From a virus, in the IMG/VR virus record IMGVR_UViG_3300031885_000026, positions 1 through 49,192 of that record: a DNA stretch of 49,192 nucleotides; one strand, 5' to 3'. A model generated the notes under the pieces. The model searched no databases. It saw only the letters and a list, made by a program, of their open reading frames with translations, and was not told the origin of the DNA. The position numbers and the translations under genes were made by a program. Below are positions 46,752 through 49,192 of the stretch, piece by piece (within the stretch, counting starts at the first letter, position 1; each line of letters opens with the position of its first letter).

Positions 46752-47156
46752 ATGATCAGAGTATACAGAGTAAGGCGGCCGCTTGACGGTGCCGGACCCT
46801 ATCGCGCTGGACCCAGCTTTCAGGAAAAGTGGACAACTACGTGGCACGGCAATGCCAAACACCGACCAACGCCCTGCCATGATCCCGGTCTGCAGCGTTA
46901 TCCGGCAGGTGAGGTGTGTGCCTTTACTACTCTTAAGGCAGTATACCGCTGGTTCGGGCGCGGTAACTTAACACGCTTATATGCTATGGGGTTCAGGATA
47001 GAGTCGGCATTGGTGCCCAACACGTTTGTCGATCGCGGCAAACACCAATGCCTAGTGCTGGACAGCAAAAAGGTACATTGGTGTCCTATATTAGTGAGTT
47101 ACCGCACCGAGCGCGGCTCGTGGAAACGTGAACCAATACGGCCTGATTCATTTTGA
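46752..47156 (+). CDS. Conserved phage hypothetical protein
   Basis: 134 residues. The N-terminus MIRVYRVRRPLDGAGPYR and the central region HGNAKHRPTPCHDPGLQ match a phage small-protein type common in early regions, of unknown function. A Trp/Cys-containing C-terminal half follows. GGAGG is seen seven to eleven bases upstream. Its TGA is overlapped by the Fur-box-like palindrome at 47155. Confidence 0.6.
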   Translation: MIRVYRVRRPLDGAGPYRAGPSFQEKWTTTWHGNAKHRPTPCHDPGLQRYPAGEVCAFTTLKAVYRWFGRGNLTRLYAMGFRIESALVPNTFVDRGKHQCLVLDSKKVHWCPILVSYRTERGSWKREPIRPDSF

Positions 47157-47173
47157 GAATGATTCTCATTATC
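47155..47173. promoter_or_regulatory. Fur-box-like palindrome
   Basis: GAGAATGATTCTCATTATC matches the 19-bp Fur consensus (GATAATGATAATCATTATC) at 16 of 19 positions. TGAGAAT-G-ATTCTCA (47154-47168) fits the 7-1-7 form with 13 of 15. No typical promoter overlaps it. If functional, host iron status could repress transcription through the repeat region. Confidence 0.5.
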
Positions 47174-47185
47174 CTGTCCAAGCTC

Positions 47186-47216
47186 CAGTCACTGGCCAAC
47201 TTTTAGGCGGTGACTG
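47186..47216 (+). other. Hairpin CAGTCAC/GTGACTG
   Basis: A 7-bp stem with a 17-base loop following the Fur-like site. No T tract follows. Confidence 0.4.
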
Positions 47217-47318
47217 ATCCCTAAACTCTGCTGGGCAAATTTAAAAATTTATCCTCAAAAGTTCTGGCTGAATTCTCCACAAATTCCAAAATTTATCTAG
47301 AAGTCAGTCAGCATAACC

Positions 47319-47341
47319 AAACCACAAGAAATTTGTGGTTT
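47319..47341 (+). terminator. Bidirectional terminator-like hairpin
   Basis: AAACCACAA pairs with TTGTGGTTT around GAAAT (9-bp stem). Short A/T runs inside the stem ends could help termination on either strand, but no long T tract follows. Confidence 0.45.
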
Positions 47342-47350
47342 ACTATAAGT

Positions 47351-47377
47351 ACCCAACAACATTGGCTGGGTGCTTTT
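47351..47377 (+). terminator. Weak terminator-like hairpin
   Basis: ACCCA/TGGGT stem with an 11-base loop, then GC and TTTT. Weak because the stem is only 5 bp. Confidence 0.35.
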
Positions 47378-47391
47378 GGTAAGTTACTAAT

Positions 47392-47940
47392 GCATCCGTG
47401 TAGGACTATTAGCGCCACATTTGGCTGTTAATATACCAACATAGGACTATTAGTACCGAAAAAGTACATCACCTGCACATTATACCCCCCATAAAAGTAC
47501 AGTTGCCGCTGATTATAACCGCCATAAATAACCAACGGCGCTTGTCCAATAGGTTGTACAATAAACTGTCCAATAGCCAGCTGCAAATGGCTGATATAGC
47601 ATCCGTAAAGGGTGCTAATGGCTATTATAGGACACTATTAAAGTACGTTATTTTATTCTTTAGGCCCATTATAGTATGTTGAGGGATACTATAAGATACT
47701 TTATGTCCACTTTAGGTACCTAAATCACCCCATAAGGGTATTTAAGAGCACATTTGCCTAAATGCATGGGCAATTCTCAGTGCGCCGGTTGTTCAGTATG
47801 TTGGTCATATGTCCACATATTGGCTATTTATGTGTACATTATGTCTATATGTATACAAATTGACCACATTTGTATGCTTTGTGGTATATTATTTACACCC
47901 GATCGGGCATATGACCAATATTCCTTGGCTATTTAGCAAT
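47392..47940 (+). repeat. Iteron-like cluster of short repeats
   Basis: Direct repeats: GCATCCGT at 47392 and 47599; TAGGACTATTAG at 47401 and 47442, with a third TAGGACAC-TATTA at 47628; TGTCCAATAG at 47543 and 47567; a 33-bp tandem unit from 47461 to 47526 with AAAGTACA, ATTATA and CCATAAA at fixed spacing; TTGGCTATTTA at 47820 and 47925. Inverted repeats: GGTCATATG at 47802 with CATATGACC at 47908, ATACAAAT/ATTTGTAT (47852-47874), and palindromes TTTAGGTACCTAAA (47711-47724) and CCCGATCGGG (47898-47907). This density suggests initiator- or repressor-binding sites. Confidence 0.6.
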
Positions 47941-47964
47941 CTGCAGTCCCGAGCAGGAATATAC

Positions 47965-47993
47965 TTGACACACATTAGCAACAGCGGTACAAT
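47965..47993 (+). promoter_or_regulatory. Strong rightward sigma70 promoter
   Basis: TTGACA, 17 bp, TACAAT (11 of 12). Start near 48000, just past the repeat cluster, leading into the small genes from 48203. Confidence 0.75.
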
Positions 47994-48080
47994 CGCCGTA
48001 GGCGTTCTATCTGGTCGAGGCGGGCACAGGAGCACTCGACATCTAAGGTTCGCTGGATTGCTGAGTTCGCGAAGCGGACG

Positions 48081-48188
48081 ATGCAAGACAAGAACAAGCG
48101 GTCTGAGGCTAAGTCGCAGATAATTAATAATTCACGTTTTGTGAACTTGAGGCTTGACGTGAACGGCATGGGCGTTGCATGGGGATAG
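48081..48188 (+). CDS. Possible small basic peptide
   Basis: 35 residues (MQDKNKRSEAKSQII ...), in the leader of the 47965 transcript. The in-frame upstream sequence remains protein-like (RWIAEFAKR), so the true start may be earlier at a non-ATG codon. Only a weak ribosome site; treat as tentative. Confidence 0.3.
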   Translation: MQDKNKRSEAKSQIINNSRFVNLRLDVNGMGVAWG

Positions 48189-48202
48189 CGTGGAGGCGGC
48201 AT

Positions 48203-48496
48203 ATGAGACTAATCAAGCCTGTGACAGATGATCAACAAATGCATACGTTGCTGCTAGCTCTTCTGGAGTGCAAGTTCCGCTACTACTATCCAAGCTACGT
48301 GCATAATAGTTGGACAGTGTTGTGGCCGAATGACCACGAGTACGACGCCATGGAGTTGCTTTATGAGCAGCGCTGTGGTAAAATGCCAGCTGGCTATCCT
48401 CACGAGACTTATGAAGGATCTGTAGTGGCGCGGTGCATGGAGATGGAGTACGTGAGGGGTAGCTTTCTGGAGCTTTATAGGAGACAGTATGGTTGA
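48203..48496 (+). CDS. Hypothetical early protein
   Basis: 97 residues. Tyr/Trp-rich (CKFRYYYPSYVHNSW, LYEQRCGKMPAGYP). No family recognised. GGAGG lies six bases before the ATG. Overlaps the next small gene by 8 bp. Confidence 0.55.
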   Translation: MRLIKPVTDDQQMHTLLLALLECKFRYYYPSYVHNSWTVLWPNDHEYDAMELLYEQRCGKMPAGYPHETYEGSVVARCMEMEYVRGSFLELYRRQYG

Positions 48497-48590
48497 GGCT
48501 ATCGGCTGGATCGGCGCGCAGTTGACAGTTAACTACGTGTTCAATTTAGCTTGCTTACTACCCATCGTTTGGGTAAAATGGAGGACGTGA
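48489..48590 (+). CDS. Tiny hydrophobic peptide
   Basis: 33 residues, one hydrophobic helix (VFNLACLLPIVWVKW) after a short amphipathic N-terminus. GGAG lies five bases before the ATG; start and stop overlap both neighbours, which supports real translation. May be a membrane peptide affecting host physiology; role unknown. Confidence 0.55.
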   Translation: MVEAIGWIGAQLTVNYVFNLACLLPIVWVKWRT

Positions 48591-48712
48591 TGGACGAGAT
48601 GTACATTCAGTGGCAAGAGTCAAAAGAAGAGCAGGGAACTGACGAGGACTTCGGCGACTGGCTGCATGATAAGTTGACAGATGCTGCAGACTTTTACAAA
48701 GATGGTGAATAA
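48590..48712 (+). CDS. Small acidic peptide
   Basis: 40 residues, acidic with Trp/Phe (DEDFGDWLHDKLTDA). GGAGG precedes the ATG, which overlaps the previous TGA. Last gene before the promoter at 48716. Function unknown. Confidence 0.55.
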   Translation: MDEMYIQWQESKEEQGTDEDFGDWLHDKLTDAADFYKDGE

Positions 48713-48715
48713 TAC

Positions 48716-48744
48716 TTGACCCCCAGACGTGTTCTTGGTATAGT
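48716..48744 (+). promoter_or_regulatory. Rightward sigma70-like promoter
   Basis: TTGACC, 17 bp, TATAGT (10 of 12). Start near 48751, leading into a region without a convincing gene and then a terminator at 49011. Confidence 0.65.
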
Positions 48745-48750
48745 TTGAAT

Positions 48751-49037
48751 AGACGGAAGCTTGGCCCTGTCTTTAAATAAAGAGCTAGGTAGACGCAGTA
48801 GTTCAAAGTTAGAATGGAGCGCAAGCTCCGGATGTGGAGTACGACACCCACCTGCGCAAACCAGAGGAGATCTAATGGGCTTTCAATTAGATCACAGAAC
48901 AAGGCGTTGAGCAGCAACCACGCCTACAGGTCTGGCGAGATGGCACCCTCGAAAAACGGGCCGCCCTACCCACAAATATCCAATATCTGCACACACTTCC
49001 TACCACATTGGCCCGCCACTAAGCGGGCTGTCTTTTT
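48751..49037 (+). ncRNA. Candidate structured noncoding RNA between promoter and terminator
   Basis: The predicted transcript from the promoter at 48716 to the terminator at 49011 is about 287 nt. It contains three successive hairpins: GGAGC-GCAA-GCTCC with a GNRA loop (48816-48829), GATCTAAT/ATTAGATC (48869-48893) and AGGCGT/ACGCCT (48902-48925). No frame inside has a good ribosome site except an 11-codon one (GAGGAG before an ATG at 48875) that the second hairpin would mask. No small-RNA family recognised. Confidence 0.45.
49011..49037 (+). terminator. Strong rho-independent terminator
   Basis: GCCCGC-CACTAA-GCGGGC perfect stem, then TGTCTTTTT. Ends the preceding transcript; a promoter begins five bases later. 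Confidence 0.85.
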
Positions 49038-49041
49038 GTTG

Positions 49042-49070
49042 TTGACAGTTGGCTCGGATAGTGCAATAAA
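49042..49070 (+). promoter_or_regulatory. Rightward promoter for the last gene
   Basis: TTGACA, 17 bp, AATAAA. Start near 49077, 30 bases before the ATG at 49107. The -10 is 4 of 6. Confidence 0.5.
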
Positions 49071-49106
49071 TAAAGAGCTGTATGAAGCAGCACAAAGGAG
49101 TCAGAA

Positions 49107-49192
49107 ATGAAATATGTACTAGCCTTAGCCTTATTAACCACAGCTGCAGAAGCCAAAGTGCGCGACCTATCGCTGGATCTTAAGCGTATGCC
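49107..49192 (+). CDS. Secreted/periplasmic protein, 3' end outside window
   Basis: 28 residues visible. The N-terminus MKYVLALALLTTAAEAKV is a clear signal peptide: Lys, a hydrophobic core, and AEA before a likely cut site. AAAGGAG is six bases before the ATG, and a promoter lies just upstream. The mature part begins KVRDLSLDLKRM. A secreted phage product in the early block may act on the envelope; function unknown until the rest is seen. Confidence 0.6.
   Translation, partial: MKYVLALALLTTAAEAKVRDLSLDLKRM

Larger units (their letters stand above)
47157..48202 (+). other. 1.05-kb noncoding, repeat-rich region
   Basis: No frame here has a ribosome site and protein-like composition except the weak one at 48081. 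It contains the Fur-like site at its edge, four hairpins, at least five families of short repeats, and a promoter at 47965. Its AT-rich, repeat-dense character suits a replication origin or a regulatory array. Confidence 0.5.

Noticed and set aside
47152-47170. Treating the TGAGAATGATTCTCA palindrome as a terminator
   Set aside because: Only one central base separates the arms, so no hairpin loop, and no T tract follows; better read as a protein site.
47392-47940. CRISPR array
   Set aside because: Repeats are short, few and of different sequences, without regular spacers; no cas genes in the window.
47754-48123. Plus-strand frames through the repeat region
   Set aside because: TTG/ATG starts without ribosome sites, Cys/Tyr-rich, and they run through inverted repeats and the 47965 promoter.
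48814-49110. 98-residue plus-strand frame near the right end
   Set aside because: It passes through the terminator at 49011 and the promoter at 49042 and into the ribosome site of the next gene.

Overview
The window looks like most of a tailed-phage genome (podovirus-like architecture, Gram-negative host likely). Reasons: DNA replication genes, a complete head/packaging/tail/ejection set and a block of small early-type genes sit in three transcription blocks with 1-40 bp overlaps. Upstream regions carry near-consensus sigma70 promoters (TTGACA-N17-TATAAT type) and one site resembling an enterobacterial/pseudomonad Fur box. I see no phage RNA polymerase, integrase or recognisable endolysin here. 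A phage-encoded sigma factor is present instead.

Layout. (1) 1-10580, plus strand: replication and nucleotide metabolism. It holds a family A DNA polymerase split in two by an HNH endonuclease gene, an AEP-type primase, a RuvC-like resolvase, an XPD/DinG-like Fe-S helicase with an intein in its P-loop, a metallophosphoesterase, a DnaQ-like exonuclease, a MazG-like pyrophosphohydrolase, two FmdB-type zinc ribbons and a dUTPase-fold-like protein. (2) 10577-43687, minus strand (read right to left): a short regulatory operon (membrane peptide, HTH-like protein, sigma factor, probable small terminase), then a 414-bp structured intergenic region, then the late genes: metallopeptidase, small structural proteins, two paralogous structural proteins, large terminase, portal, scaffold, major capsid, tail fibre, holin-like protein, adaptor, a giant tail protein and five internal/ejection-type proteins. 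(3) 44299-49192, plus strand: small early-type genes separated by terminator-promoter cassettes. This block includes a type II hammerhead ribozyme in the gap 45533-45603 and a roughly 1-kb repeat-rich noncoding stretch (47157-48202).

How it works together (inference): host sigma70 reads the plus-strand early block from 44034, 44227, 44922, 47965, 48716 and 49042, probably continuing around a circular or permuted map into the replication genes. A sigma70 promoter at 43705-43733 (leftward) makes the phage sigma factor and small terminase. A second leftward promoter at 42025-42053 feeds the late operon. It is paired back-to-back with a perfect-consensus rightward promoter (42088-42116) that makes RNA antisense to the small-terminase and sigma genes. 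Each of these two promoters overlaps a near-perfect palindrome, so this is the best candidate for an early/late control point.

Most notable observations: the hammerhead ribozyme, the polymerase in two pieces with coupled start/stop codons, the intein in the helicase P-loop, the divergent promoter/palindrome/structured-RNA region at 42.0-42.35 kb, and the iteron-like region at 47.3-47.9 kb. All function calls come from reading motifs; no database search was run.
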